From assembly GCA_030323885.1 (NCBI GenBank), contig CM059194.1, positions 23,424,780 through 23,488,779 on the forward strand: DNA of 64,000 bases. The letters run 5' to 3'. Origin of the DNA: Branchipolynoe longqiensis (taxonomy: Eukaryota; Annelida; Polychaeta; Phyllodocida; Polynoidae). A model generated the notes under the pieces. The model searched no databases and had not been told where the DNA came from. It saw only the letters and a list, made by a program, of their open reading frames with translations. Positions 33,400 to 44,737 of this stretch are shown here, piece after piece (the stretch's first letter is position 1; each line of letters begins with the position of its first letter). Both the position numbers and the translations under genes were made by a program.

Positions 33400-34912
33400 A
33401 CCACGGTAACATTCCTGACATTGCAAAGGAAGAACATATCCTTCCAATCCATAACGGTGACAGTAAGGCTCTACCCAAAAACTATAGACCTATCACAGAT
33501 AATCGAGATCTTTGAGAGAGTAATTAGAGAACATCTAGTCAACTACTTGGAAGCAAATAATTTGATGGACCCATCTCAGCATGGTTTTAGATCTGGGAGG
33601 TCATGTCTTTCACAACTACTGGCCCATCACAATCAAATCCTTGATAATCTAGAAAAGGGTGCAAACACAGATGTCATCTACCTAGTCATTGCAAAGGCCT
33701 CTGATAAAGTTGACCATGGTATCCTCTGCCATAAATTAAGAATAGGAGGGAAAATGGGAAATTGGATCCATGAATTCGTGAGGCAGAGAACACAAAAGGT
33801 CATTGTGAATAGAGCAAAATCGACAGCATCTGATGTGACCAGCAGCGTACCACAAGACACAGTACTTGGACCAGTCCTGTTCCTTGTCTTGATCTCTGAC
33901 ATTGATGAAAACACAACAATCACGATCTATTCGTTTGCAGATGACACAAGATTCATGAGGGAGATCAAGGGAAATGTAGACACAGAGGGCCTACAAAAAG
34001 ACCTGGAAACCATTTACAATTGGCAACATTCAAACAATATGCTGTTCAATGACAAGAAATTTGAGCTAATATGATATGGCACAAACCAAGACATAAAAGT
34101 GAATACAACTTACACAAACCTCTTAGGAGAGAAAATTATGGAAAAGAACAGTGTGAAAGACCTTGGGGTATACATGGGAAGCAACCTTAAATTCACTGAA
34201 CACATTGACTATGTATGCCAAACAGCCAGAAAATATAGTGAATGGGTGCTTCGTAGATTTAAGTCATGAGAAGCTGGGGAAATGAAAACCTTGTGGAGAT
34301 CCATAATACTCCCACAGATAGACTACTGTTCACAACTTTGGATACCCACTTCTAAAGGACAGCTGACAAAGCTAGTCACTGCAAGGCAGGTTCACATCAT
34401 ATATCGAAGACACCAAGAGCCTGGATTACTGGGACTCAAAATTTACTCCATTGAACATCGATGCGAGAGATATAAAATTATATTCACCTGGAAAATGATT
34501 GAAGGCAAAGTACCGAACGATAGCATAACAATGTATCATTCAAAAAGATATGGTAGACTTGGTAAGGTACCAGCAATAAATACAAAAGCCTCACAGTCAA
34601 CAAGAACACTGCGGGAAGGAAGTCTTTCTGTCCGAGGAGTACAGCTCTTCAATACAATGCCAGCTTACATTAGAAATCAATCAAACTAGAGTGTACAATC
34701 ATTCAAAAGACAGCTTGACAAGGTGTTAACAACAATACCAGATGAACCACATATTCCAGGATACACCCAGCTAAAGCCAGCAGATTCAAACTCATTGCTG
34801 CACATGACAAAACTGAACAGAGCCTCCTCACCACATGCTGTGAGCCCTGATGGTCGAGTCTCCGACTTGGCCTGAGCATATAACTCAACCACTCTAATCT
34901 ATTCTAATCTAT
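33400..34912 (+). pseudogene. 5'-truncated decayed LINE (RT and C-terminal region)
   Basis: The open part 33421-34074 shows the RT signature set: HGFRSGRSCLSQLL, DKVDHGILCHKL, VPQDTVLGP (a variant of PQGTVLGP) and the catalytic FADDTR. In-frame stops follow at about 34072 and 34267, with a C-terminal part at 34282-34689 (DYCSQLWIPTSKGQ). The 3' end has a repeated TCTAATCTAT motif at 34893-34912. There is no endonuclease domain. It is a different LINE family from those at 10 kb and 54-57 kb. The left LTR of the giant element begins immediately after its tail. Confidence 0.88.
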
Positions 34913-34917
34913 GTTAA

Positions 34918-35836
34918 TTTAACCGTTCGGCCTACTCTGCCCCCGCCTAAGGCGAGCCTAACGTGTTAATGTTATGTAATAATTTCCATGTGAAATTCCT
35001 GAGCCTGCCGCGGGCTGCTGCGGCTCCTCCTCCCGTCTGCAGTTAGTCCGTCGCCGTCGGTGTCCGCCCCGCGCTAAAGGCGGCCAGCCAGAGTTTCATC
35101 TACATACGCAATTCGCCGACGAGCGCGCTTATAGGCCTCAAGTTTCCCTACTTCTATAAGTTAGGTTATTTCAACTAGCTGCTGTCCCCTTCGCATTCAG
35201 GTATATTAATTGTGCTTTCTGACATAAATCAGAAGTACTCGTACGGCTAGGGATGCCCCCGCCTTCACTGATAATCAGTTTCCTACGTTAATGCTCTCGC
35301 GTTAATTTCCGCCCTAAAGTAACACTACGTTAAATTCTGTTATAGTTTGTCATTATATTCCCGCAGATGGGTTAAGTAACTGCATAAGGCCTACTTAGGC
35401 TTAAGGCCCTTAATTACATATAAAGCAATCGAATATCAGGTTTTCTATAGCGGTTAATCTACAATAATACTGGAGGATAGTAAAGAATGCAAGGAACGTC
35501 TCAGTCCACCTTCCCAAGAGCTCACGACTTTATTCTTACCATAACTAACAAGGATACCAGCGAAATATGCATACCTATTTAAGGCGCTACTAACTCCCTT
35601 TCCCTCCCGTGTGATTTGATTACATTAGTTTTAGAATTTAGATGATAAAAAGACCAAATATCGGCTAGAATGACAGAGCGTGAATAAACACGTCTGCCGG
35701 GTCAGGCCCCGAACGCCCGACCCCCTTTCGTTGCTTAGCTAATCGCTAAGCAACGCTTTACCCCCGCGAACCGTCGCGTGCACATGCGGAAGCAATTTGC
35801 GCGCCCGTTGGAACGAGTGAGCGCGAAAGTCGCTCA
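34918..35836 (-). repeat. 3' LTR of the giant element
   Basis: Starts (plus sense) TTTAACCGTTCGGCCTACTC and matches 51771-52677 almost throughout. Substitutions and small indels are concentrated around 35165-35300. The shared sequence fades after GGA(A)CGAGTG near 35820. It contains the GCAATTTGCGC word at 35792. Confidence 0.88.
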
Positions 35837-36464
35837 AGTGGGGGCGGAGTATGAGCAGCGGGGGAGGTGGGGGGGGGGGGCGGGGGGGGGGGGGGGCGGC
35901 GAGGTGGGTTGAAACGGTCGGAGGGCGAGGTGGGGTGGTGGGTTGCTCCTTTCGTTTTGCTTCGGAGGGAGCGTGAAGCGAAGCACACAGAGCGAGGATA
36001 TTTCTCGACACCGTTTTACTGAGGAATAAAGATGTAGCACAATGATGTATTTATGCAGAGAGAACTACAAAGGCCCGCGGGTGTAGCACCTGGAAATAAT
36101 AAAGACATGACCGTTTCCCGGCGCGTTCAGCGAAAACTATCGCTGACCGCGCTGGGCGCAAATTTTACTTCTCGTTGTGTTTTTTTTTTGTTTTTTTTTA
36201 AATTACTTATATTAAGTGCATCAGAAGATGCATACTTATCAAGTAAGTGCTAGGGCGCAAACAAAAATAAATACTGACTTATACAACGTCGACAGTAGTA
36301 TACTTATAGATGCGCCTGTGCGCAAATAGCTTTCGGGTATTACTGACTGAAAGTTGTCTATATATTTTTTTAGAAAAATTTACCGCCTGGCAAGTAAAGA
36401 CAATGCGCCGACGCGCAAATTTGTGCCTATCACAAATGCATATGATATTAATTTGCCCAAAAGG
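35837..36464. other. G-rich tract and non-coding interior next to the 3' LTR
   Basis: A dense G-run (35860-35900) interrupted by single C bases lies immediately inside the LTR. On the genomic-RNA (minus) strand it is C-rich, so it is not a normal polypurine tract. Further on are poly-T runs (36180-36200) and a GCGCAAATTT word near 36413. No gene recognised. Confidence 0.6.
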
Positions 36465-36701
36465 AGGAGGATATTACTGGCGACTGGCGGGCCCCGTATA
36501 TATAAAATACTCCCGACCAGATCTTACTATTTGGGCACCGTACAGTTAGATTGTACTCCCGACCGTAAAGTCACTTGAGGGCTCCGTAAGTTGTGATACT
36601 CCCGATGGGAAAACCCATGTGGGCTCCGCATAATTAAACACTCCCGGCGCATTTTCCCAATTGGGGCACCGCACCACTCCTACTCCCGATCAGGTAATGG
36701 T
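36465..36701. repeat. 43-bp minisatellite, five units, copy 1
   Basis: Five degenerate units, each opening with GGGC(A/T/C)CCG and carrying ACTCCCG about 15-20 bp later, between flanks GGCGACTGGCGGGCCCCGTA and CAGGTAATGG. The whole block recurs at 38705-38941. Function unknown. Confidence 0.85.
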
Positions 36702-37040
36702 AAATCCATAAATAGTCCCCTGGACAAATAATACAGCTCATATAGGCTTATATGAGTGGAAGGAAATACAGTTCGATGTATGTACTGCTCCCGTCATCAT
36801 TGTCTTATTATTTACTTCCGCGCCAAAACGGCAGATGGCCAACTATGGCTGGGTCTCCGAGGGATTGACTCCTTACCGGATCTCCCTTTCATCATGAACC
36901 GCTATAGCTGCCATATGGATATATATTTGTCATTTTGCAATTAAAATGCGTTGTGTGAGCAATATGTTGTTGTTCTTTTTTTTTTCTTTTTTTTTTACTA
37001 TATATTATTAATGTTAGATTTAATCTACAAGTACATGGGT

Positions 37041-37079
37041 GGGTTATGCCAGCTATCGATGGTTCAGCTATGGCAAAAC
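37041..37079. repeat. conserved hairpin motif, copy 1 of 5
   Basis: GGGTTATGCCAGCT, then ATCGATGGTTC, then AGCTATGGCAAAACCC. The arms GGGTT-TGCCA/TGGCA-AACCC pair around a conserved loop. Other copies are at about 39153-39182, 39428-39457, 47262-47304 and 47409-47449, the last two inverted. Confidence 0.75.
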
Positions 37080-37136
37080 CCTAAATAAACATAAAATGCA
37101 ATAATCCTCCTAATAAAGGCATATAGGAGGTGAGCC

Positions 37137-37604
37137 GTGAGCCTGCTTAATACTAACAAATGTAGTGCTGTAGCCGGTCGCTCGGGACCGACGCTTCCGC
37201 GTCTAACAATTAAATGCCGGAGGTGTCATGATCGAACTAATACAAGCACTGCTCTATTTTACACCCCCGACCTGTCTGGATCAAGCCCCACAAAAAGACT
37301 CCTGGGCGGACTTCTAGCGATGCGAACGTACTTGGGGGCCGTTGCTGCTGGCCGGAAAACTCTTCTTCTGTTTTATTTCGTAGCGCGAATAATAACACGA
37401 ACAACAACTGTAACAACGGATATCCACAGCCGACAACCCAAATTTGGAATGTCGCTTCTCCATATCCACTTTAGGGGGGGAAAAAAGAAAAATATCTTCC
37501 GCGCAAACGGGCGGAAGATAATTTGCAAGGATCTTGTCCGCCGCATTTTGCTTCGCGAGAGGATGGCCGAGGATGGCCATTCCTGGGATGGTTCTGTCGC
37601 ATGA
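37137..37604 (+). CDS. unassigned 155-codon open frame within the giant element
   Basis: An open frame of average composition, basic (runs such as RGGKKKN and RRILLRER), with no family I recognise, no signal peptide and no neighbouring partner exon. It is unclear whether it is translated. It could be chance or a remnant of another cargo gene. Confidence 0.2.
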   Translation: MSLLNTNKCSAVAGRSGPTLPRLTIKCRRCHDRTNTSTALFYTPDLSGSSPTKRLLGGLLAMRTYLGAVAAGRKTLLLFYFVARIITRTTTVTTDIHSRQPKFGMSLLHIHFRGGKKKNIFRANGRKIICKDLVRRILLRERMAEDGHSWDGSVA

Positions 37605-37653
37605 AGACTATTGCGATAAGTATTGTTAATGTAATATGAAAAATATTATTATT

Positions 37654-38058
37654 TAAATATGAAAATATCCAATTATTATTATGGGGGGAAATATTTTTAT
37701 TCCCTATACTCATATTTAAATATGAAAATATTCAATCATTATTATGGGGGGGAAATATTTTTATTCCCTATACTCATATTTAAATATGAAAATATTATTA
37801 TTATTATAATATTATCTGTATTCATCCTCTAGCCGCAAAGAAACCACTGGAGCAGACACCTCCTGGCCGAATGCGGAGTTCTAATGGAGATTTTGAAAAA
37901 AAAATGACGTTATTTTTATATTTTAAAGTGTAATATATCAATGATAATATCGTTATAACCATAATTGTTTTTATAATATAAAAATATTATTATTACTATG
38001 TGGGAAATATTTTTATTCCCTATACTCAGCTGGTGCCCTCAGAGATAATTTATTACTA
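37654..38058. repeat. AT-rich ~64-bp direct repeats
   Basis: A CATATTTAAATATGAAAATA ... GGGGGGAAATATTTTTATTC block occurs at about 37654-37715 and 37717-37778, with a partial copy ending near 38027. It is followed by an AGCTGGTGCCCTCAGAG motif (38027-38043) that recurs at 39972 and (as AGCTGCTGCCCTCAGAG) at 40710. Confidence 0.7.
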
Positions 38059-38704
38059 AAAAAATTAATAGCCCCTTATAATCGTGCGTAGTTCTGTACG
38101 CTTGTTGGCAACCTTTGAATGAGGCGCGCATTTTACTTGCGCCAAATGTTATCTGAATAGCGTTATAATGTTTATATTGATGAACGCCCATGCGCATTTT
38201 ATTCGTGACTAGATCGTGGGCTGGAAAAATGGGGAGAATTTTTGAAAATGGAAGCGCAAGGAAATATTGAACTACCGACAAAATTTAAACACACCCCGCA
38301 ACCATGTATTGAACTGGACGATTCATCATGAAGAGATTTATCGGTCCAGTTCTCGGCGAATTCTACAAGGCTGCGGGTTGTCTTAATAATAAAATTACAG
38401 TGGAGGAAGCCCAGATACGATTAGACGATGCTGCATCTGCAATATAATGGGTTATTACCTATACATAGACCTGGCTGTAAGATTACTCCTGAAGGGAACA
38501 AAACCCGCCGACAATGCTGAGTGCTTGGGGGTATTTCTTTCCTTATTTAGATTATTCATTTTTAGAATATATGCTGCGTTAAAATGTGCGTGCTCAATGC
38601 GTACTCAACTCTGGCCAAAATCATAGGTGGATTTACAGTTGATAGCGCTACAACAATAGTATGTGCCTATCACATAGCGTAGCATCTGGCAAGACGAAGA
38701 TGGG

Positions 38705-38941
38705 AGGGCGCATTACTGGCGACCGGCGGGCCCCGTATATATAAAATACTCCCGACCGGATCTTACTATTTGGGCACCGTACAGTTAGATTGTACTCCCG
38801 ACCGTAAAGTCAAATGTGGGCACCGTAAGTCGTGGTACTCCCGATGGGAAAACCCATGTGGGCTCCGCGTAATTAAATACTCCCGGCGCATTTTCCCAAT
38901 TGGGGCACCGCACCACGCTTACTCCCGACCAGGTAATGGGA
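38705..38941. repeat. 43-bp minisatellite, five units, copy 2
   Basis: Almost a base-for-base repeat of 36465-36701, about 2.24 kb away in the same orientation, with scattered substitutions. Confidence 0.87.
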
Positions 38942-38982
38942 TTGCCACTCGCAACCAGTTTTCATCTAACAACTAACCAGCA

Positions 38983-39480
38983 AAACTGCGTGCCTTATGC
39001 AGAGAGCAGGCTGTAGGCCGTAGTCCTCAGGACTCAAGGGGCGTTTATGAGCCGCGCAATTTAATGCGGGCACTGTATCATCGAGCGCGCAATTTGCGTC
39101 TGCTCGGTCAATCTGTATGTAGGTTTACACAGTTACTTAAAAAACGTAGGCGATGCCAGCTATCGATGTATCAGCTATGGCATATGCCCGAATGAAAAAG
39201 GTTACCGAATGACAACGGTAATGTTGGACCACCACCAGATTTAATAAATAAACAGCAAAACTGCGTGCCTTATGCAGAGAGCAGGCTGTAGGCCGTAGTC
39301 CCTAGGACTTAAGGGGCGTTCCTGAGCCGCGCAATTAGCTGCGAGCACTACAGCTGCGAGTGCGCAATTCGCGTCTACTCGGTTGATTTCTACATAAGTA
39401 TACCAGTTACTTTAAACAAGGTGAGCCATGCCAGCTATTGATGTTTCAGCTATGGCATAGGCCTAAATGACAATCCGACA
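38983..39480. repeat. ~270-bp tandem duplication including hairpin copies 2 and 3
   Basis: Two consecutive units each contain AAAACTGCGTGCCTTATGCA, AGAGCAGGCTGTAGGCCGTA, a GCGCAATTTGCGTC-type word and the GCCAGCTAT(C/T)GATG hairpin (39153 and 39428). They are diverged by scattered substitutions. Confidence 0.82.
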
Positions 39481-41548
39481 GCCAGACTAAGTATGCAGGG
39501 CATTATGGGCAATCGCCCGACAAGGTTGACATCACGGCGGCGCAAGCGCGCGTTTAAGGAATCGCTCGTCGTGCGCGCGATATGCGTTGACGGTGTTTTT
39601 ATTTGCTATTCTAACTAAGTTTATTTCGACGTCTCCAGAAATGCGCATCGGCACATGACCGTACGCGTTTTGTATTCGCCACAAGGCACTACCGTTATAT
39701 GTATGAAAATACTGCGTTTTAAGAAATGTGACACTCTAACTTGGAATTCAGGACCATTCTCCTAAATACGTACAAGTCTACCCGTATTTATGTTATCTCC
39801 TCTAATATTATTTTCAATTGCAGGAGTATGTTCCGCAGTACAGGTATTTGTTTATTCTGAAACTTTGAAACGTATTTAAACCCTTATTGAATATAGTGAG
39901 AACTTTTACGCCAATTTGGAAGAGATACTATAAAAAAAAGGCTAAATTATATTACACTATGGCAACTCACAAGCTGGTGCCCTCAGAGGGAATTTATTAA
40001 GGTTATGCTAATTGTTAATATTTCCCCGTGATGGGGAACCATACTCCAGCATCACCGCCAGTACGGTACCCTCGTGCGCGAAATGCGTATTAATGGGCGC
40101 GCAATTCGCGTCCCATGGGGACGGTGTGTACTACAAGTTACTTCTTGGATAATATGCAAAGTCTACACATATGTACAATATATTACATTCGGTTATTTAC
40201 ATTTAGTGTGGACCTAAGTGTTTTCCGAAAGCAGGCCGCACAAGGATATATATATAATTTTATTATTATGGCATGTATTATGCAGGTGTTACATGCTTTG
40301 TTTTAATTTAGATGACATAGTTAAATTGGGTGCACGTGCGCAAATTTGCAATAGTGGGGTATTATTCTTTCTCTTCCCGGCCTGGGGAACGTTTCCTGTG
40401 AGGGGGCAGGTTATTTTGGTTAAATTTTTACTTGACTTTTTATTCAAGGAACCAAGGAATTAATTTCGCGAGTAATTTAGAACGTAGGGTTATTACAGCG
40501 ATATTCTCGACATAAGTAATTTGGAATATGGTATTTATAATAATGATCCCTCATTTCCGCCTGGCCTAGAGATATATATTTTTTTTAATTTAATTTTTTT
40601 TACTTTACATATTGTTATGGATATATTATTATTTAAGTTATATTTTTAAAAGATCCCAATTTTAATGTTAATTTATAAACTGCCCGTTACGATTAAATTT
40701 TCTACTACTAGCTGCTGCCCTCAGAGAAAATTTATGACTAACGATATAGGAAGGATATAATTATTATTTAATTTAGGGACTATAAAATAGTTAAATCTGA
40801 TCCTCTGTGTTGCCTAATTATAAGATATTTATATGCGGGGTGTGAAAAGTTTAGTGTAATTGTGTTAACTTGACATAATGGATAATACCCTTTGCGCCCC
40901 CACCGAAATCCCAGAATGTATATGTGCCCGAAACGATACCCATTGTGGTGCCCTGGAGCGAGAGATGATGATGGCTGGGTCCGCGAGGGTACGCCTTCCA
41001 GGTCCAACGCGTGCCGCGCCTTTGTGAATGGGGCGTGGTCCCCCCGCGAAACCCGCGCACGACTCCTGGTGGTAGCCGCGGCTCCCGGGGCAGTGTAATG
41101 TTGTGAAATTATGCGCATGGAAGTAAAAGGGAAAGAGAAAATATTAATACACAATTAATGGTTTAACAGAGGATCAGAATTTTTGGCACAATTTATAATT
41201 ATTAGAATATAGGATATGGAACAATTATGTTACTACCACTGTTGAAACCCGTCCCTAATTTAGAAAATTGATTATCGAATATTAATTACGAGAAATTATA
41301 GGCTGAGCCTTAGTACTTTATGCATAGCTGGTACGCATTCATATATTGTTTTAGGTCTAGCAATATTTACAAGAACGTATTCTATCTAAGTGGGACACGT
41401 GTGGATCACAGGCTAAGCCTTCATACTGGATACATATTTTATTATGGGTGTAAATATTGTATGTTGCATCAATATTGTACGGTACGTATTATAATAAAAT
41501 ACATTATTTACTACAGGCAGAGCCTATTTATGGTGGGGATTTCTTTCC
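39481..41548. other. non-coding interior of the giant element
   Basis: AT-rich sequence with GC-rich patches containing GCGCGCAATTCGCG (40097) and TGCGCAAATTTGC (40337). The minus frame at 40780-41154 has no recognised similarity. No gene is supported. Confidence 0.45.
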
Positions 41549-44500
41549 CTAAGTTTGCGAATCGCCTGGAAGCTCGGAGACGACCGGGGCCGGTAAATCG
41601 CCCGTATCCATAGGCTCCGAGCATACGGTTATATCGGAGATCGCATCCGAAAACTCACCCTCCTCGTCGGAGGTAAATACCATGTGTGTTCCGCTGAGAG
41701 GGGCGTCCCCCCCAGGAGTTACCGGCAAGGAAAACGGTGACGACTGATCGAGTTCGTCTAGCGTTGGTGCTAACAACGGCGTCGTGGTATGTGAGGCCAA
41801 CGTGGAAGGCGCGCAATCACGTGCCTGTTTGTCGTTAAAGACTTTGCAGATATCTGCAAAATTAGCCAGCGACGACTCGACACTAACGGGGGATACAATG
41901 GGATCCCCCGGAGGTGAACCTGGCGGTGGAGCCACGACTTCCACCATCGCAGGTGGAGCCACGACTTCCACCATCGCAGGTGGAAGCGGTACGATTTCCG
42001 CCTTCGGAGGTGGAAGCGAAACGATATCCTCCCTGATAGGTGGTTGTGGACTGAGGGTGGGCGGAAGCAACTCCGGGCTTGACACGACTGACCTCCCCTT
42101 AGGCTTGTCGGTTTTCCCCTTTAGGGAAACCATGGGGGGCGCAATTTGCGTACGCGCAACGTAGGGTCCCAAGGGTTTGACTGTGGCACTCCCCGGGATC
42201 CAGCTAACTGGAGCAGCTGGCGCAGCAGAGGAAGTAGATTCCTCTGCCACATTCGCTGAATGGTCACCTGAAGCAGAGACCCGCGCGGTTTCCGTACTGC
42301 CAGTGAAGTACGGACGGAGGACGGACTGTGGGACGCCGGAAAAATCCAACGTCTCAAAAGAGCCATCCCACTGCAGGGCGGATACGCCGAACCTGAAGTT
42401 GAACTTCATGTTCATCTCCTCCCATTGGTGGAGCTGTCGATCATAATGATCCATCATAAAACGGTAACGATCGTCGGCCGCCTTGACTTGGGCTTTCGCC
42501 TCTGCCTTAGTATCCTCAATCTCCTTTTGAGAAGTTTCCCACATCGTCTGCGCGCAAGTCACTTTGACTGCGTCCAGACGATTTACCCAGAAAGTGGACA
42601 TAGAACTTACCATATTCATGAAAAAGTCCATTGTCTCAATTGACTCCGGCCCGGAGTCCCGCGCGAGGACCTCATGGACGGACGGCGGTAAGCAATTATA
42701 TCGCTCGATAAGGCGCTTCTTTGCAGCCGGGGATAAATCCGGCTGAAAGGGAGCGGCTCCACTAGTGGATGGCTGCGCGTCGGATGCGGCCGCGTGAGCC
42801 ATCTCGGAAGCTCGTCGTTTTAAGTCGCGACGGAGCGAGGCGGGAATGGATCCCACTGTGGGCAGTGAAGGATCCAGGGGTTTGGCGCCCTTGCGTTTCG
42901 TCGATTGGACGGGCGCCGGTACCGTGGTAGGAGCTGCCGCAGGTTTGGGGCGAAGGGGAGCCAAGCGTGTGCTTTCCTTCTCTCCAAACTGCTTAAGGTC
43001 CTCTCCGCGCGCAATTTGCGCCGCGGATTTCTCGAGAGGCGGATCCTCTGTGGGGGGATCCACCACCGCTGAGGCATAAGAAATACCTGTCTCGACTTTA
43101 TCCGCTCTAAAGGGGCGGGGTTCCGGGGCCTGTGGGCGGCCTCGGCGGGGCCTGTGACCGCGGCCCACGGGCTGGACAGGACGCGTAGTGATACCGTCCT
43201 CCCTATCTAACTTGTCTTTAAGACGGCGTCGGCCTGCGGAAAAATAAGCTTTTTCGCCTAAGGTGACGCCTCCGTATATGCACACTGCTACAGTATGCGC
43301 TCCTATCGGCAATCGCAAAGTCTCGACGAGAATTTGGTGGCCGCGTTCGGCATTGAACTCCGGAATGAAAGTATACCGACAATTATCCGACAAGGTCGGA
43401 TCCTGAGCTACACGCGCCAATTTCCTTATGGTGGATTGCGGGCGCTTATGACCCGACTTGGCGCAAATCCCGTACGACATTAAATGGCGTAACATCAAAC
43501 CCCTTCGGTTAGTGGAGAAGGGTTTACCCGTCGACTTAGTGAACGGGCACGCTGCGGAACGGTGGTCGTCGCACGACCATTTCGGCACAGTATACAAATG
43601 CTCCTCACAAATGTGACGAGCCAATACATCCCAACGCCTATAGCGGCGGTTAGGGTGTTTCAAGTTTTCCGGGATAGCGCTGGGGCGTTCCAGGAAATAT
43701 TTACAAAATAGACACTTGTCTTTTGGGCGGAAAGTATGCCTAACAAATTTCAAGTGAGCAATATCTTGCGGCCGATAAGGCGACCTAGCTAGACCACGCA
43801 CCGCAGTGATGACACTGTGGATACGCTGCACATAGGGCTGAAGGCCGGATTGATGATCATCTACCCAGTCCTCTACATCTGAATCCTCCCCATTTTCCCG
43901 TTGGACAGGGGGGAGGCGCAATTTGCATCGGACAGTAGGTGTTGGGGGCAACATATACATGGCTAATGTACGGTTTGGGCGTGGGGGGTCGAAATATCTC
44001 TCCCTAAGTACAGATTCCTGCAACATACCCAATTCAGCTGCCTTCCTTATAGGGACAGAACCAAGAGTGCGGTTATTGTAACCGCAATTCACTAAGTGAG
44101 GATACCTCTCGGGGATAGTAGCAACTGGGATATCGCTATCCCATTGTAACTCACCGAGCTCCAGTCGTTCGAGACGAAGGGCCATCGTCCCGTAATTTGG
44201 ATCCGAAGTAGGGTCAGCCGGAGGTAAATCCTCCTCATCTGACACGTAATCCTTTGTCACAGCTGTGGCAGGAACTTTTCCTTCCGCCGCCGCCGGGGAA
44301 GGGTTTCGCGCAGCTACACGTTCCGACGACCGTTTCCGGGGTGAACGTCTCGCTGCTTCTGCTTTTAAAAGTCGAACATTAGACGACTTACCTGAAGATG
44401 AGTGGGTAGGCTCATCTTCCTGATCAAGATCCTTCGGGCGCCTGTTGGTGACCAAAGTAAATTCCTCCTCAGTCACCATGGGGCTGACGTGAGGGGTGGT

Positions 44501-44737
44501 TGTCTCGCTGTCAGCCCACGAGGTGGGCCCAGACTGACTACAGGAAGCTTCCGCGGAAGCATCGCCTATCACCAATGATAGGCCTCTGGCTAGTCTCGCC
44601 TCAGGCGTGAGGAGATTCCAGTCACGGACAGTATACACCGATATTTCACCGGTGCCTTTCTGCAACACTTTGCATACGAGAGGGTTTTGATCGGGACCCT
44701 CACCCGAACCTCCCAAGGCGGAGGTGGCCGATTCCAT
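41549..44737 (-). CDS. 1062-residue Cys/His-cluster protein encoded by the giant element
   Basis: A single uninterrupted ORF, far longer than chance, starting MESATSALGG at 44737. Residues 1-180 are low-complexity and charged, with a basic patch near 130-145 (RRSPRKRSSER). Residues 341-430 hold two Cys/His groups that could be zinc-binding: CLFC (342-345) with H375/H380, and C389-H392-C397 with H418-C425-H430. Residues 515-540 are Arg/Gly/Pro-rich. About 700-785 is predicted helical coiled coil (EIEDTKAEAKAQVKAADDRY). Residues 890-945 are Pro-rich with a doubled PAMVEVVAP, and the C-terminus is acidic. It lies downstream of pol on the same strand, where envelope or accessory ORFs occur in LTR elements, but has no signal peptide or membrane segment. 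I do not recognise the family. A nuclear or nucleic-acid-binding role is only inference; an unusual Gag is the main alternative. Confidence 0.85.
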   Translation of the reverse strand: MESATSALGGSGEGPDQNPLVCKVLQKGTGEISVYTVRDWNLLTPEARLARGLSLVIGDASAEASCSQSGPTSWADSETTTPHVSPMVTEEEFTLVTNRRPKDLDQEDEPTHSSSGKSSNVRLLKAEAARRSPRKRSSERVAARNPSPAAAEGKVPATAVTKDYVSDEEDLPPADPTSDPNYGTMALRLERLELGELQWDSDIPVATIPERYPHLVNCGYNNRTLGSVPIRKAAELGMLQESVLRERYFDPPRPNRTLAMYMLPPTPTVRCKLRLPPVQRENGEDSDVEDWVDDHQSGLQPYVQRIHSVITAVRGLARSPYRPQDIAHLKFVRHTFRPKDKCLFCKYFLERPSAIPENLKHPNRRYRRWDVLARHICEEHLYTVPKWSCDDHRSAACPFTKSTGKPFSTNRRGLMLRHLMSYGICAKSGHKRPQSTIRKLARVAQDPTLSDNCRYTFIPEFNAERGHQILVETLRLPIGAHTVAVCIYGGVTLGEKAYFSAGRRRLKDKLDREDGITTRPVQPVGRGHRPRRGRPQAPEPRPFRADKVETGISYASAVVDPPTEDPPLEKSAAQIARGEDLKQFGEKESTRLAPLRPKPAAAPTTVPAPVQSTKRKGAKPLDPSLPTVGSIPASLRRDLKRRASEMAHAAASDAQPSTSGAAPFQPDLSPAAKKRLIERYNCLPPSVHEVLARDSGPESIETMDFFMNMVSSMSTFWVNRLDAVKVTCAQTMWETSQKEIEDTKAEAKAQVKAADDRYRFMMDHYDRQLHQWEEMNMKFNFRFGVSALQWDGSFETLDFSGVPQSVLRPYFTGSTETARVSASGDHSANVAEESTSSAAPAAPVSWIPGSATVKPLGPYVARTQIAPPMVSLKGKTDKPKGRSVVSSPELLPPTLSPQPPIREDIVSLPPPKAEIVPLPPAMVEVVAPPAMVEVVAPPPGSPPGDPIVSPVSVESSLANFADICKVFNDKQARDCAPSTLASHTTTPLLAPTLDELDQSSPFSLPVTPGGDAPLSGTHMVFTSDEEGEFSDAISDITVCSEPMDTGDLPAPVVSELPGDSQT

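Noticed and set aside
40780..41154. 124-residue minus frame in the giant element
   Set aside because: No recognisable domain, and overlapping frames of similar length on both strands suggest chance.
41784..43483. Several plus-strand open frames
   Set aside because: They lie opposite the 1062-codon minus-strand ORF and reflect its GC-rich codon usage.
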